Made by a program: the position numbers and the translations under genes
The notes under the pieces: model-generated
The model's input: the letters and a program-made list of their open reading frames with translations, nothing else
What the model was told of the DNA's origin: nothing
Database searches by the model: none
In this document: positions 33,405 to 42,256 of the stretch, in pieces
Position numbering within the stretch: the stretch's first letter is position 1
How the letters are laid out: the number at the start of each line of letters is the position of its first letter
Source: a bacterium
Lineage (GTDB): Bacteria; Armatimonadota; JACIXR01
Length of the DNA stretch: 64,000 nt
Reading direction: 5' to 3'
Assembly (NCBI GenBank): GCA_014360495.1
Contig: JACIXR010000001.1
Coordinates: 124,001 to 188,000, forward strand

Positions 33405-34447
33405 TCCCCTCCGATTTCTTGCTCCATTTCTCTTCTCTGTTGTAAGCCTGGGAGCCCTCCTCCTCTTCCCTCAGCTGGGGCTTTGGCACCTGGGGCTGCT
33501 TGGGGAGCCCCAGCTTGAGGAAGCGCTCCGGGAGCTCCCATTCCGACCATAGGTGGCATCATCCCGCCAGCGGTGGGGGCTGCAGCTGCTGCAGCTGTGG
33601 GAGGGGTAGGCGGGGTAAGGGGTTCCATAAGGTAGCAAATGACGCTTATGTTTATTGGACCCCCTGCTTGAGATGTCATTCCACCGCTAGCTGGAGGCAT
33701 CATCCCGGGCATTCCTCCCATCATTCCTGGCATTCCACCCATTGGACCCTTACCCATCATCCCTGGCATACCGCCACCCATACCGGGCATAGCACCACCA
33801 GTGGAACCATAACCTGGTATACCGCTTAGCTGAACATCCGCGATTTTGGGGCATCTTAAGAGGTTTTGGAGATATCGGGCAACATCCTCAACGGAATTAG
33901 TAAATCCCTGGATACTAACAGTTCTTATTTCCTGTCCACCTCCACCCGGTCCACCTCCCATCATTCCCGGCATACCGCTCATCATCGGAGGGGCTCCTCC
34001 GCCTGAACCAGGCATACCCCCCATAGAACCCATTGGACCTTTGCCCATCATTCCCATCATTCCCCCTCCAGCCATTCCACCCCCGGAACCCAACTGTAAG
34101 GAGGTATAAGTAACCTTTGCATATGTATAGCGACGAATGGAATCCAAAAGGTCAGCAAGCTTCACAGGAAAATTCATTGTATCCTCAATGAACTTTGTTT
34201 TAGCCTTTATTGGTTCTATCTCCGACCTAATAGTCTGTGCTTCATTTTGTAGATTCTGCACTTCCTGAGCTTGTGCCTTGAGGGTTTCAAGTTCTTGATT
34301 TACCCTGTAGCCTTCTGTTGAGACGCGGTTATACCAGTAGGAGAAAGCAAGAAGCTCCAGCCCGAGGAGGATGAAGACGAGCATCAACAACTTCCTAACG
34401 ATTTTCCTCTCTTTTACGAAGGCTGGTAATAAGTTGATTTTGATCAT
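33401..34447 (-). CDS. pilN: type IV pilus assembly protein PilN
   Basis: 348 residues, versus about 200 in classical PilN. It begins MIKINLLP (the PilM-binding motif at 4-8) and has one membrane helix (LLMLVFILLGLELLAFSYWY). A coiled coil and a periplasmic domain (VSIQGFTNSVEDVARYLQNLL) follow. The domain is split by a Met/Gly-rich insert (about 120-165), and a further Met/Gly/Ala/Pro-rich region fills the C-terminal third. It docks cytoplasmic PilM to the membrane. It lies 19 bases after pilM. Confidence 0.87.
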   Translation of the reverse strand: MIKINLLPAFVKERKIVRKLLMLVFILLGLELLAFSYWYNRVSTEGYRVNQELETLKAQAQEVQNLQNEAQTIRSEIEPIKAKTKFIEDTMNFPVKLADLLDSIRRYTYAKVTYTSLQLGSGGGMAGGGMMGMMGKGPMGSMGGMPGSGGGAPPMMSGMPGMMGGGPGGGGQEIRTVSIQGFTNSVEDVARYLQNLLRCPKIADVQLSGIPGYGSTGGAMPGMGGGMPGMMGKGPMGGMPGMMGGMPGMMPPASGGMTSQAGGPINISVICYLMEPLTPPTPPTAAAAAAPTAGGMMPPMVGMGAPGALPQAGAPQAAPGAKAPAEGRGGGLPGLQQRREMEQEIGGE

Positions 34448-34466
34448 CGCTTACTCATCTCCTCCC

Positions 34467-35705
34467 TTACACGAAATCCCTTATCGCGAGCCCAATGGCA
34501 ACGGCGAGAAGGGGAGAGATTTCGTTTAGATATAAAGGAGAGAGGCGAGGGTTTACCTTCATCCCCTTCAAAGAATCGCCAATTTCCACTGGGATGGCTA
34601 ACTCTTGTTGGAAGAACTTGTCAATGTTTTTTATGAGTGCTCCTCCACCGCTCACTATCATCTTATCTATCTCCATCTCGCCCGCTTTGCTCCTTATATA
34701 CTCAAAGGAGCGTCTAAGCTCGTTTACCATATCGCCTAAGGTCGGTAATATAGCCTCAAAAACCGACTCGGTTAGTTCCTTCTCCTCTGCTGGTTGTTCC
34801 CTTTCCACACTTTGAGGGGGAGGCGTTTCTTCTTCAGGGGGAAGTTCGTAAGCGGAGCCGAAGGGGAAGAAAGGTGGTTCTTCTTCCTCCGCTGGAGGGG
34901 TAGTAGGTGTTGTTGGAGCGAAGGTGGATACGTCGAGCTTTTCAACGAGGATGGAGGCATATCTTTTCTTTATTTTCTCCGCTTCCTCATCGGAAACTCC
35001 TAGAGCATTACCGATAGCAGATGTTATATTGTTTCCTCCGATTGTCAAAGTGCGAGTGAGTAGGGGGTTATCCTGTCTGATAACCGTGAGCTCCGACGAC
35101 CTCGCTCCCATTTGTAATATCGCGATCGTTTTATCTCTCAGTTCTTGGTCTTTACTAACATAACATCTACCCAAAGCGAGGGGTTCTATATCAATCGCAA
35201 CAGGTTCCAAACCGGCGAGCTCTACCGTATCAACCAAAGTCTTTATCAATCCCTCTTCCGCGACCGCCATTAATACTTCGCCTGTTCCTTCATCGGGGAT
35301 AGTGTCCATTGGTTGGAGAGGGGCGTAGTCCATAGTTACAGCTCCGGTGGCAGCGAAGGGAACATGCCTTTCTATTTCCCACCTCATAGCATCTGCGAGT
35401 TCTTCCTCCCTCATTTTGGGCACCTCTATTATCCTTACCACCACGGAGGTTTGTCCCTTAGCCGAGATTACAACCTTATTTGTGTGAACACCTACCTGCT
35501 GAAGCAAAGCCTTTATAATCTCGGCTGCCCCTTGGGGGTCAGCTATTGTGTCTCCTGAGAATAGGTCACTTGGGGTAGGGAGGATGCCAGCGGAGAGAAG
35601 TTCCAACTCGCTGCCTTTAGCGTTTACCTCCGCTACCTTTATAAATTTTGAGCCGAGGTCAAGCCCAAGCATGATGCCGCTTGCTGGGCCCCCAGGTTTG
35701 GGCAT
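34467..35705 (-). CDS. pilM: type IV pilus actin-like ATPase PilM
   Basis: 412 residues. Actin-like signatures are seen: GLDLGSKFIKVAEV (phosphate 1, about 14-27), IAILQMGARSSELTVI (phosphate 2) and IVSGGGALIKNIDKFF (adenosine). The PilM-specific segment VRIIEVPKMREEELADAMRWEIERHVPF is present. A Pro/Glu-rich loop of about 55 residues (about 262-318) lies in the middle. PilM forms a cytoplasmic ring and binds PilN. AAGGAGGG precedes the ATG, and a near-consensus promoter lies upstream, making this the first gene of the operon. Confidence 0.92.
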   Translation of the reverse strand: MPKPGGPASGIMLGLDLGSKFIKVAEVNAKGSELELLSAGILPTPSDLFSGDTIADPQGAAEIIKALLQQVGVHTNKVVISAKGQTSVVVRIIEVPKMREEELADAMRWEIERHVPFAATGAVTMDYAPLQPMDTIPDEGTGEVLMAVAEEGLIKTLVDTVELAGLEPVAIDIEPLALGRCYVSKDQELRDKTIAILQMGARSSELTVIRQDNPLLTRTLTIGGNNITSAIGNALGVSDEEAEKIKKRYASILVEKLDVSTFAPTTPTTPPAEEEEPPFFPFGSAYELPPEEETPPPQSVEREQPAEEKELTESVFEAILPTLGDMVNELRRSFEYIRSKAGEMEIDKMIVSGGGALIKNIDKFFQQELAIPVEIGDSLKGMKVNPRLSPLYLNEISPLLAVAIGLAIRDFV

Positions 35706-35726
35706 ATTTTATCCCTCCTTATTTTC

Positions 35727-35755
35727 ACTATATCACATAAAAAACAAGCTGTCAA
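35727..35755 (-). promoter_or_regulatory. promoter of the pilMNO(P) operon
   Basis: Minus strand TTGACA (35755-35750), 17 bases, TATAGT (35732-35727). The start point would lie close to the AAGGAGGG ribosome site of pilM, giving a short leader. Confidence 0.78.
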
Positions 35756-35817
35756 ATCTCTATTCATTATATATAGACGAACAAAGTCCGTAAATAGTTT
35801 CCTACATTTCGGTTATC

Positions 35818-35846
35818 TTGTCAACAACAAAATTGAGGATTAATAT
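35818..35846 (+). promoter_or_regulatory. promoter of the rarA-tsaE-tsaB-rimI operon
   Basis: TTGTCA (35818-35823), 17 bases, TAATAT (35841-35846). It leaves a leader of about 55 nt with AAAGAGGTGATAAGG before the rarA ATG. Confidence 0.6.
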
Positions 35847-35906
35847 ATATTTGATGTATTTTATCCTAAGGAAAGAAATCAGGCAAGTTAAAGAGGTGAT
35901 AAGGAA

Positions 35907-37241
35907 ATGAGCCTCTTCCGGGAGGCGAAGCCTGACATAGAGGAACCTCTTGCTGCGAGAATGCGTCCGAGAAATCTGGAGGAATTCGTGGGACAGGAGC
36001 ATCTATTGGGGGAGGGCAGGCTTCTTAGGAAGGCGATAGAGGAAGACAAAATAGGTTCAATGATTTTTTATGGTCCACCGGGCTGCGGTAAATCCACCCT
36101 TGCCTTGATAATAGCTAAACTCACAAAAGCCCATTTTGAGCAATTTAGCGCGACCTCCTCCACGGTTGCGGATATCAGGAAAGCTGGAGAGATGGCAAGA
36201 AAAAGGAAAGCGATGGGACAAAAGACGATTTTATTTGTTGATGAAATCCATAGGTTCAACAAGGCTCAGCAGGATGCTTTCCTTCCATATGTGGAGGAAG
36301 GGAGCCTTATCTTGATAGGTTCAACTACGGAGAATCCCTATTTCACGATCAATTCTCCCCTGCTTTCCAGGATGAAGGTGCTAACATTCAATCCTCTTTC
36401 TGATGAGGATTTGAGGAAGATATTGAAGCGGGCTTTGGAGGATGAGAGGGGATTGAAAAATTATAATTTGGTGATAGATGAGGCGGCAGAGGAACATTTA
36501 ATTCGCTTTGCAGAAGGTGACGCGAGGAATCTCTTGAACTCTCTTGAGCTTGCGGCGCTCATAACCCCTCCCGACGAGAAGGGGATAAGGCATATCGGAA
36601 TAAGGGAAGCTGAGGAAGCTTCTCAAAAGAGGGCGCTACTGTATGACAGAGAGGGAGACGAACATTATCAGGTGATATCGGCATATATAAAGAGCATAAG
36701 GGGTTCTGACCCGGATGCGGCGGTTTACTGGCTTGCACGGATGCTATATGCTGGGGAGGACCCTCGTTTCATTGCTCGCAGGTTAGTGATAGCGGCTGCC
36801 GAGGATATAGGGAATGCTGACCCCCTCGCCCTTCTCGTAGCTACTGCCGCTGCCCAGGCGGTGGAACTCATAGGGATGCCTGAGGCACAGATACCCCTTG
36901 CCCAGGCAACCATTTATTTGGCAACTGCGCCTAAAAGCAATTCCGCGTATCTGGCAATCAGCAGAGCTATGAACGAAGTGGCGGAGGGGAGAAATCCACC
37001 AGTTCCCCTTCATCTGCGAAATCCTTCCTATTGGGGAGCGAAAAAGATGGGTTATGGCAAGGACTACAAATATCCTCATTCTTATGAGGGACATTTCGTT
37101 GTGCAGGATTACCTTCCCAAAGAGCTTTTGGGAAAGGTGTTTTATGAACCAACAGAGGAAGGGGAGGAAAAGAAGATAAAGGAAAGGCTGGAGAAATGGA
37201 GAAAGCTGATACGCTTGGCGAGGGAAAGAACTTCCAAATAA
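35907..37241 (+). CDS. rarA: replication-associated recombination protein A (RarA/MgsA AAA+ ATPase)
   Basis: 444 residues. PLAARMRPRNLEEFVGQEHLL opens the protein. Walker A is GPPGCGKST (56-64), Walker B is FVDEIH (110-115), and sensor 1 is STTENPYFTIN. The C-terminal oligomerisation domain has DPDAAVYWLARMLYAGEDP and YKYPHSYEGHFVVQDYLP. RarA acts at stalled replication forks as a tetramer that interacts with SSB. Its 3' end overlaps tsaE by 46 bases. Confidence 0.94.
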   Translation: MSLFREAKPDIEEPLAARMRPRNLEEFVGQEHLLGEGRLLRKAIEEDKIGSMIFYGPPGCGKSTLALIIAKLTKAHFEQFSATSSTVADIRKAGEMARKRKAMGQKTILFVDEIHRFNKAQQDAFLPYVEEGSLILIGSTTENPYFTINSPLLSRMKVLTFNPLSDEDLRKILKRALEDERGLKNYNLVIDEAAEEHLIRFAEGDARNLLNSLELAALITPPDEKGIRHIGIREAEEASQKRALLYDREGDEHYQVISAYIKSIRGSDPDAAVYWLARMLYAGEDPRFIARRLVIAAAEDIGNADPLALLVATAAAQAVELIGMPEAQIPLAQATIYLATAPKSNSAYLAISRAMNEVAEGRNPPVPLHLRNPSYWGAKKMGYGKDYKYPHSYEGHFVVQDYLPKELLGKVFYEPTEEGEEKKIKERLEKWRKLIRLARERTSK

Positions 37242-37696
37242 TAAGCGAATCGCCCCAATTCACCCATCTTATAGGAAAAATTTTGGGGGCTAACGCAAAA
37301 ATTGGGGATGTTTTTTGCCTTGAGGGTGAATTGGGAAGCGGTAAGACCTGTCTCATCGGGGGTATAGCAGAGGGTTTGGAAGTGGAGGACGGGATTTTCA
37401 GTCCCTCTTTCATAATTGTTGCTCCCCATAGAGGGAAAATTCCCCTGTTTCATATCGACCTCTACCGCCTTGAAGAAGAGGATATACAAGAGCTTGGGTT
37501 GGAGGAATATATTTATGGTAATGGAGTGTGCGCTATAGAGTGGGCGGATAAGGCAAAGAAAGTTATACCGCCTTCTCATCTTTGGATAAAGATTGAGTAT
37601 CATAATAAAGGACGCCTCATAAACTTTCTTCCAAAAGGCGAAAGATACATTGAACTTTTGAGGGAGTTGATGAAGATTGTTGGTTATAGGAGTTGA
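37196..37696 (+). CDS. tsaE: tRNA threonylcarbamoyladenosine ATPase TsaE
   Basis: 166 residues. Walker A GELGSGKT (44-51), SPSFIIVAPH (switch region) and FHIDLYRLEEEDIQELGLEEY are typical. TsaE cycles the TsaB-TsaD complex that makes t6A37 in ANN-decoding tRNAs. The first ATG lies inside rarA; the conserved part begins about 20 residues later, so the true start could be slightly downstream. It overlaps tsaB by 20 bases. Confidence 0.92.
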   Translation: MEKADTLGEGKNFQIISESPQFTHLIGKILGANAKIGDVFCLEGELGSGKTCLIGGIAEGLEVEDGIFSPSFIIVAPHRGKIPLFHIDLYRLEEEDIQELGLEEYIYGNGVCAIEWADKAKKVIPPSHLWIKIEYHNKGRLINFLPKGERYIELLRELMKIVGYRS

Positions 37697-38336
37697 CACC
37701 TCTTTCTCCTATATAAGTTTAGGGCTGGCTGATGAGGACGGAATAAAGGGCGAAATGAACTTGTGGGGAGAGATTAACACAGCCTTCAATCTCTTCCCAT
37801 CCTTAAGAACTTTCCTTGATTTACAGGGATTAGACTTGAAGAAAATAGATGGTTTCGCAGTTGGGATTGGTCCGGGTTCCTTTACGGGGTTGAGAATTGC
37901 CCTAACGCTTTGCAAAACTCTTTCCTATTTTACAGGTAAGCCGGTTAAGGGAGTTTCCTCTCTCCTTGCACTATCCTATCCTTTGCCAAATGACAGGATA
38001 AAAGCGGTTGCTGTTCCCGCTTATGGAGGGGAGGTTTACGCTGGTGTGTATCGGGATAAATCCCCTCTTTTTTCTGATATGATTTGTTCGCTGTCAAATT
38101 TGCTTTCAATTTTGGAGGAAATCAGAGAACCTGTTTATTTTGCCTATCATCCCTCTCTGCAAGTTGATTCCTTTCCTCATAATATTATTCCAGTAGAGCT
38201 TCTCTTCCCGCCTCGCGGAGGAATAATCGCCCAGTTGGGAAGGGAATTCTTGATTAAAGGTGAATCTGATAATCCACTAACATTGGAACCAAATTATCTC
38301 AGACCATCGCAAGCGGAAAGGAGATTATATGGTTAA
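37677..38336 (+). CDS. tsaB: tRNA threonylcarbamoyladenosine protein TsaB
   Basis: 219 residues. LVIGVDTSFSYISLGLAD and AVGIGPGSFTGLRIALTLCKTL are TsaB signatures of the ASKHA fold. It lacks the metal-binding residues of the catalytic TsaD and acts as its scaffold. The start is one of two adjacent TTG codons (37677 or 37680) after GGGAG inside tsaE. TsaD itself is not in the window. Confidence 0.92.
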   Translation: MLVIGVDTSFSYISLGLADEDGIKGEMNLWGEINTAFNLFPSLRTFLDLQGLDLKKIDGFAVGIGPGSFTGLRIALTLCKTLSYFTGKPVKGVSSLLALSYPLPNDRIKAVAVPAYGGEVYAGVYRDKSPLFSDMICSLSNLLSILEEIREPVYFAYHPSLQVDSFPHNIIPVELLFPPRGGIIAQLGREFLIKGESDNPLTLEPNYLRPSQAERRLYG

Positions 38337-38856
38337 AGCAGTTGAAGTGAATATTGAGAGAATGCGTTTCGGTCATATAAGGCAGGTGACCGAGATAGAA
38401 CGGCGCTCCTTCACGAATACATGGCCATTCGGAGCCTTTTTCAGCGAGTTATTCAATAGGAGGGCTTATTATGTAGTGGCAACGATAAATGAAAAGGTCG
38501 TCGGCTTCGCTGGCATGTGGGTTGTTGATGAGGAGGCGCATATAACTACTATAGCTGTAGACCCGGATTGGCGAGGCAGAAAGATCGGGGAAAGGCTCCT
38601 CCTTCATCTCCTTCAAGAAGCAAGGAGAAGGGGCGCTGAATATGCCATATTGGAAGTAAGGGTTAGCAATCTCATCGCTCAGAATCTTTATCACAAGTAT
38701 AATTTCAAGATAGCCTATACGAGGAAGGGTTATTACAGCGATAATAACGAAGATGCATTTGTTATGCGTCTGGATAATTTACAAAGTAAGGATGTAGGAT
38801 TGATGCTGGAAAACTTCGCGAAGAAATTGGCGGAAATGAAGGAGTCAGGTCCTTAA
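38329..38856 (+). CDS. rimI: ribosomal protein S18-alanine N-acetyltransferase RimI-like
   Basis: 175 residues, GNAT fold: ITTIAVDPDWRGRKIGERLL (acetyl-CoA loop RGRKIG), then EVRVSNLIAQNLYHKYNFK and ARKGYY-like TRKGYYSDNNEDAFVM, typical of RimI. It follows tsaE and tsaB as in many bacteria and overlaps tsaB by eight bases. The tail of about 25 residues (KDVGLMLENFAKKLAEMKE) is slightly longer than usual. It ends the host operon just before the phage head genes. Confidence 0.9.
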   Translation: MVKAVEVNIERMRFGHIRQVTEIERRSFTNTWPFGAFFSELFNRRAYYVVATINEKVVGFAGMWVVDEEAHITTIAVDPDWRGRKIGERLLLHLLQEARRRGAEYAILEVRVSNLIAQNLYHKYNFKIAYTRKGYYSDNNEDAFVMRLDNLQSKDVGLMLENFAKKLAEMKESGP

Positions 38857-39020
38857 AAACCGTGGCAAATTGAACAAGAGGTAGGGTTTAATAACCTTCA
38901 CAGATTAAAATCCTTCAGAATCCTGTTTTATACTGCCTTTCAGCTTCTTCCCAAATCAAGGTAGTCATACCCACATAGCGAGCCTCTCTTTTTATTGAAA
39001 TTTTATTTGAGGAGGCTAAA

Positions 39021-40460
39021 ATGGTGCAAAATCCCGGTATTTTCTTTTCTCCACCCATAGCCCTTTGTTTTTCGGAAACATCCCCAAATAAAAACGCATT
39101 ATATGGGATTGAGATTTTTAAAGCTGGTGTTTATAGAAAAGTGTCCTTTACCCCCGAAGATATCCGCCAAATCGCTGAGAATTTCCCGCTCCTCAAAGAG
39201 AAAGTGGGGCTTGAGGTTCCCATTAAAGTTAACCATACAGACGATGTCAGGGCTGTTGTTGGCTATGTCACTAATGTGTATGAAAAGGAGGGAAAACTTT
39301 ATGCCGACGCCATCATCACTGAGCCTGAGGCTGTGGAGAAAATAAGGCGGGGCACATGGAAAAAGGTCTCCTGCGAGATTTATATGGATTTCGTTGATGA
39401 GGATACTAAAACATCTTACGGGAAGGCACTAAGAGCGATCGCTATAGTAGCCCACCCCCAAGTCAAAAAAGTGAAAGGACTGGAGGTGGCTCGTTTTTTC
39501 GAGAAAATTTCCAATGGAAAGGAGGTGATAGTGATGGCATTGAGGGACACGATAAGTTCGGCTTTTGGATGGCTTTCCGAGCGTTTCAGAAGTCTCGCCG
39601 AAGAGGCGGAAGAGATGGAAGTTGAGAAGTTCGGAGCAGTTCGCCACTCAATGGATTACGCCCTCGTTGAGCAGGCGGAATGGGACGCCGACGCCGCCGA
39701 GATAAGGCTAAGGAAATGGGCGTCCTCTGATGGCTCGGGAGCTAAGGAGACGATTGACTGGGCAAAGTATCGTGAGGGCTTCGCTTGGTTTGACGAAAAC
39801 GACAGGGAAAACTTCACGGCTTATAAGCTCCCCCATCACGATATAGTCAATGGGCGTTTTTCCGTTGTCTGGCGGGGCGTTGTCGCCGCTATGGCGGCGC
39901 TCCAAGGGGCAAGGGGAGGCGTTGATTTGCCCGCTGAGGATAAGGAAGCGGTATATAACCACCTGCGTCGCCATTATGAGGAATTCGGAAGAGAAGCCCC
40001 CGAGTTCGCCGAGATTATGGGGAATACCCCAGTGGAAAACCAAGATAAAGGAGGCGATGAGAAAGTGAAAGAATTTGAGGAAAGAGTCAAAATGCTGGAG
40101 GAGGAGAACGCCCAGCTCAAGGAGAGGATAGCCCAACTGGAAGAGGAACTCCAGAAGAAACTCGCTGAGGAAAAGGAAAGACGGATTTGGGCTATCATCA
40201 ACGGCGCTATTGAAAAGGGCAAACTCCTGCCAGCGGAAAAGGACGCTTGGGCTGAATACCTTCTCCCCCTCGCTGATGAGGAATTGGAGAAGGCGTTAAA
40301 GCTCATTGAGGCGAGACCTTCCCTTGACCTCTTTGAGGAGAAGTCCAAGACGCTATCTCCTGAAGAGGCGGAGGAGAAGGTCAATGAAGAGCTGGCTGAA
40401 AGAATGATCAAATACATCTTTCCCCAAAAGCCAGCTGTAGTTAAGGAAAAAAATAAATAG
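39021..40460 (+). CDS. phage prohead protease / scaffold fusion (Mu I-like)
   Basis: 479 residues. Residues about 26-160 resemble Mu I-type capsid maturation proteases, with possible catalytic His72 in VPIKVNHTDD and Ser117 in WKKVSCEIY. Residues about 205-335 carry a domain often fused to such proteases (FTAYKLPHHDIVNGRFSVV, AALQGARGGVDLPAEDKEAVYNHL). The C-terminal third is a charged coiled coil (about 350-410), as in scaffolds cleaved during head maturation. AGGAGG precedes the ATG. The frame is intact. First gene of an isolated head cassette. Confidence 0.82.
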   Translation: MVQNPGIFFSPPIALCFSETSPNKNALYGIEIFKAGVYRKVSFTPEDIRQIAENFPLLKEKVGLEVPIKVNHTDDVRAVVGYVTNVYEKEGKLYADAIITEPEAVEKIRRGTWKKVSCEIYMDFVDEDTKTSYGKALRAIAIVAHPQVKKVKGLEVARFFEKISNGKEVIVMALRDTISSAFGWLSERFRSLAEEAEEMEVEKFGAVRHSMDYALVEQAEWDADAAEIRLRKWASSDGSGAKETIDWAKYREGFAWFDENDRENFTAYKLPHHDIVNGRFSVVWRGVVAAMAALQGARGGVDLPAEDKEAVYNHLRRHYEEFGREAPEFAEIMGNTPVENQDKGGDEKVKEFEERVKMLEEENAQLKERIAQLEEELQKKLAEEKERRIWAIINGAIEKGKLLPAEKDAWAEYLLPLADEELEKALKLIEARPSLDLFEEKSKTLSPEEAEEKVNEELAERMIKYIFPQKPAVVKEKNK

Positions 40461-40474
40461 GAGGTGATGTTTCA

Positions 40475-40783
40475 ATGGCAACCTTTTTGGCAAGCGGGCA
40501 CGGGCTTGATGCCAGAATACCCATCACCATCGCCAGCGGATATAAACTTACCGCTGGGACGGTGCTGGGCAAGATAACCGCGTCTGGGAAATACGGACCT
40601 TATGACGACACTGCAACGGACGGACGAGAGACCGCTGTGGGCATTCTCGCAGAGGATGTGGACGCCACCAACTCCGATGTCGGCACTTGGATGATCGTTC
40701 ACGGAGTGGTGAAGGAGTCCGCGCTCACGGGGCTTGATGCCAACGCTAAGGCAGACCTCAAAGGGCAGATAATATTCATTTGA
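40475..40783 (+). CDS. phage head decoration protein (lambda gpD-like)
   Basis: 102 residues. ARIPITIASGYKLTAGTVLGKIT, GRETAVGILAEDVDAT and MIVHGVVKESALTGLDANAK match gpD-type decoration proteins that clamp the expanded capsid. AGGAGGTGATG precedes the ATG. It lies between the protease and the major capsid protein, the standard order in lambda-like head modules. Confidence 0.85.
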   Translation: MATFLASGHGLDARIPITIASGYKLTAGTVLGKITASGKYGPYDDTATDGRETAVGILAEDVDATNSDVGTWMIVHGVVKESALTGLDANAKADLKGQIIFI

Positions 40784-40801
40784 AAGGAGGTGAACAAGTA
40801 A

Positions 40802-41791
40802 ATGCCTATTCCTACCATAGCTGATTATCCCCAACTGAGACCGCAGGTTCTCCAGAAGGTCATAGAATCCGCCCCCGCGCCAACGTTCATTGGCTCGGAG
40901 CTCCTACCTGATGAGCCGGATTTCACGGATACTTTCACTTGGGAGGTCTTGGATAGGGGAAGGCAAAGGGCAGGGCTTGTCCCTCGTGATGGGGAAGCAA
41001 GGATAGTCCCATTCGTTCCCCAAGAGGTCAAGACCGCTCCCTCCGCCTTTATAAAAGCCAAGATGCTCCTCGTGGAAAGTATCTTGGAGTATCTGCGCTA
41101 CCCGGGAACTTACGCCGCCGCCGCCGAGAAGCAGGTAGCTGAGGCAGTTTTAAAGCTCAATCGCCAGGTTGACATAGAGAAGGAATGGCTCATAATGACC
41201 GCTCTCTCCACGGGGGCGATCACTTATACCGAAACGGGGGGCTATTCCTTCTCGGTTGACTACGGCGTCCCCAACTCCAATAAGCCGACGGCATCACCAC
41301 TGTGGAGCTCAACATCCACAGCTGATGTCATCGGCAATGTCCTTGCTTGGAAGCAGATAATCGCTGAGAACGGGGGCACGAACATCGTTGGGCTCTGCAA
41401 CTCCACGGTCTTCGGCTATATGATACAGAACGCGGCGATAAGGCAGCTTCTACAGGGCAACATCATCAACCCCACCGATCCCTCCATATTCGCCACCATC
41501 CTCGGGCTTCAGAAACTCTATGTTTACGACGCCGTTTACACCGATTTGGACGGCTCAACGACGGCGAAATTCCTTCCCAATGACAAATTTATCCTTCTGG
41601 CATTAGGGGAGGCTGGCGACCGCTTCGGCGGGTTCCGGCAGGCACCGAGCCTTTACAACAATCACAAGCCCGGCAGGTTCGTTTACACCTCCCAGACGGA
41701 CGACCCTGCTGGAATATGGGTGATAGTTGGCGAGTATGGATTGCCTGTCATCTACCATCCTAACTGGCTTGTGATCGCCGACGTTGCGTGA
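40802..41791 (+). CDS. phage major capsid protein (lambda gpE-like, HK97 fold)
   Basis: 329 residues, close to the 341 of lambda E. It shows DYPQLRPQVLQKVIESAPAP near the N-terminus, a long E-loop region with FIKAKMLLVESILEYLRYPG, and a C-terminal AGIWVIVGEYGLPVIYHPNW. AAGGAGGTGAAC precedes the ATG. The intact frame and good ribosome site argue that the gene is not decayed. No terminase or portal gene is near. Confidence 0.87.
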   Translation: MPIPTIADYPQLRPQVLQKVIESAPAPTFIGSELLPDEPDFTDTFTWEVLDRGRQRAGLVPRDGEARIVPFVPQEVKTAPSAFIKAKMLLVESILEYLRYPGTYAAAAEKQVAEAVLKLNRQVDIEKEWLIMTALSTGAITYTETGGYSFSVDYGVPNSNKPTASPLWSSTSTADVIGNVLAWKQIIAENGGTNIVGLCNSTVFGYMIQNAAIRQLLQGNIINPTDPSIFATILGLQKLYVYDAVYTDLDGSTTAKFLPNDKFILLALGEAGDRFGGFRQAPSLYNNHKPGRFVYTSQTDDPAGIWVIVGEYGLPVIYHPNWLVIADVA

Positions 41792-41825
41792 TAAATAAGG
41801 GCTCGACCGCCTTCCCTTGCTGAGA

Positions 41826-41875
41826 CTCTGGGGAGGGGGTTCTTTCCCTCCTCCTTTCTTGCCCCCTCCCCAGAG
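41826..41875 (+). promoter_or_regulatory. strong intra-operon hairpin whose loop can pair with the next ribosome site
   Basis: Arms 41826-41839 and 41862-41875 form a perfect 14-bp stem (CTCTGGGGAGGGGG). No T-tract follows, so it is not a standard terminator. The 22-base loop contains CCTCCTTTC (41850-41858), the exact complement of GAAAGGAGG (41877-41885) that serves the next ORF. The two pairings exclude each other, which could control translation after the capsid gene. Confidence 0.6.
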
Positions 41876-41890
41876 GGAAAGGAGGTATGA

Positions 41891-42082
41891 ATGAAAGCGG
41901 TTCGCTTTCTTGAGGATTATGCTTTGGGAAAAGGAAAGAAAGCGAAGGCAGGGGATATTTATCTCGTCCCTGAGCCTTTGGCATATTTCCTTGAGGAGCT
42001 GGGCATAGCGGAGCCCGTGATAATGACCGATTATCCATCCGACTATGTTCAGGACTCCACAGGGAAAAAAGCATCCCATTGA
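41891..42082 (+). CDS. small phage head-module protein, copy 1
   Basis: 63 residues, strong AAAGGAGG site. The pattern is VRFLEDYALG, AKAGDIYLVPEPLAYFLEELGIAEPV. It shares this layout with the next two ORFs. Small proteins of this pattern are common beside phage capsid genes; their role is not established to my knowledge. Confidence 0.75.
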   Translation: MKAVRFLEDYALGKGKKAKAGDIYLVPEPLAYFLEELGIAEPVIMTDYPSDYVQDSTGKKASH

Positions 42083-42097
42083 TGGAGGTGGCTTTCA

Positions 42098-42256
42098 TTG
42101 AAAATAAAATTTAAGATGGATTATCTTCTGGGGCGAAACCCCATGAAGCGAGGGGATATCGTGGATGTTCCCGAATTAGTTGCCCGCTACCTTGTTGACT
42201 TAAAGGTGGCGGAGCTCGTCAAGGAGGGCGATAAGAATGAAAAAAGTGAAAGTTAA
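42098..42256 (+). CDS. small phage head-module protein, copy 2
   Basis: 52 residues. TTG start at 42098 after GATGGAGGTGG; it ends at TAA 42254-42256, 20 bases inside the next gene. Sequence blocks FKMDYLLG, MKRGDIVDVPELVARYLVDL and VAELV line up with copy 1 (GDIYLVPEPLAYFLEEL, IAEPV). Charged C-terminal tail. Unknown function. Confidence 0.7.
   Translation: MKIKFKMDYLLGRNPMKRGDIVDVPELVARYLVDLKVAELVKEGDKNEKSES

Noticed and set aside
33401-34109. Plus-strand His/Trp-rich and Pro/Ile-rich ORFs over pilN.
   Set aside because: Antisense shadows of the Met/Gly-rich insert.
41826-41875. Calling the capsid-downstream hairpin a rho-independent terminator.
   Set aside because: No T-tract follows on either strand, and genes continue 15 bases later on the same strand.
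41603-42079. Minus-strand ORF of 158 codons opposite the capsid gene end.
   Set aside because: Crosses the hairpin and the small-protein genes that have good ribosome sites on the plus strand.
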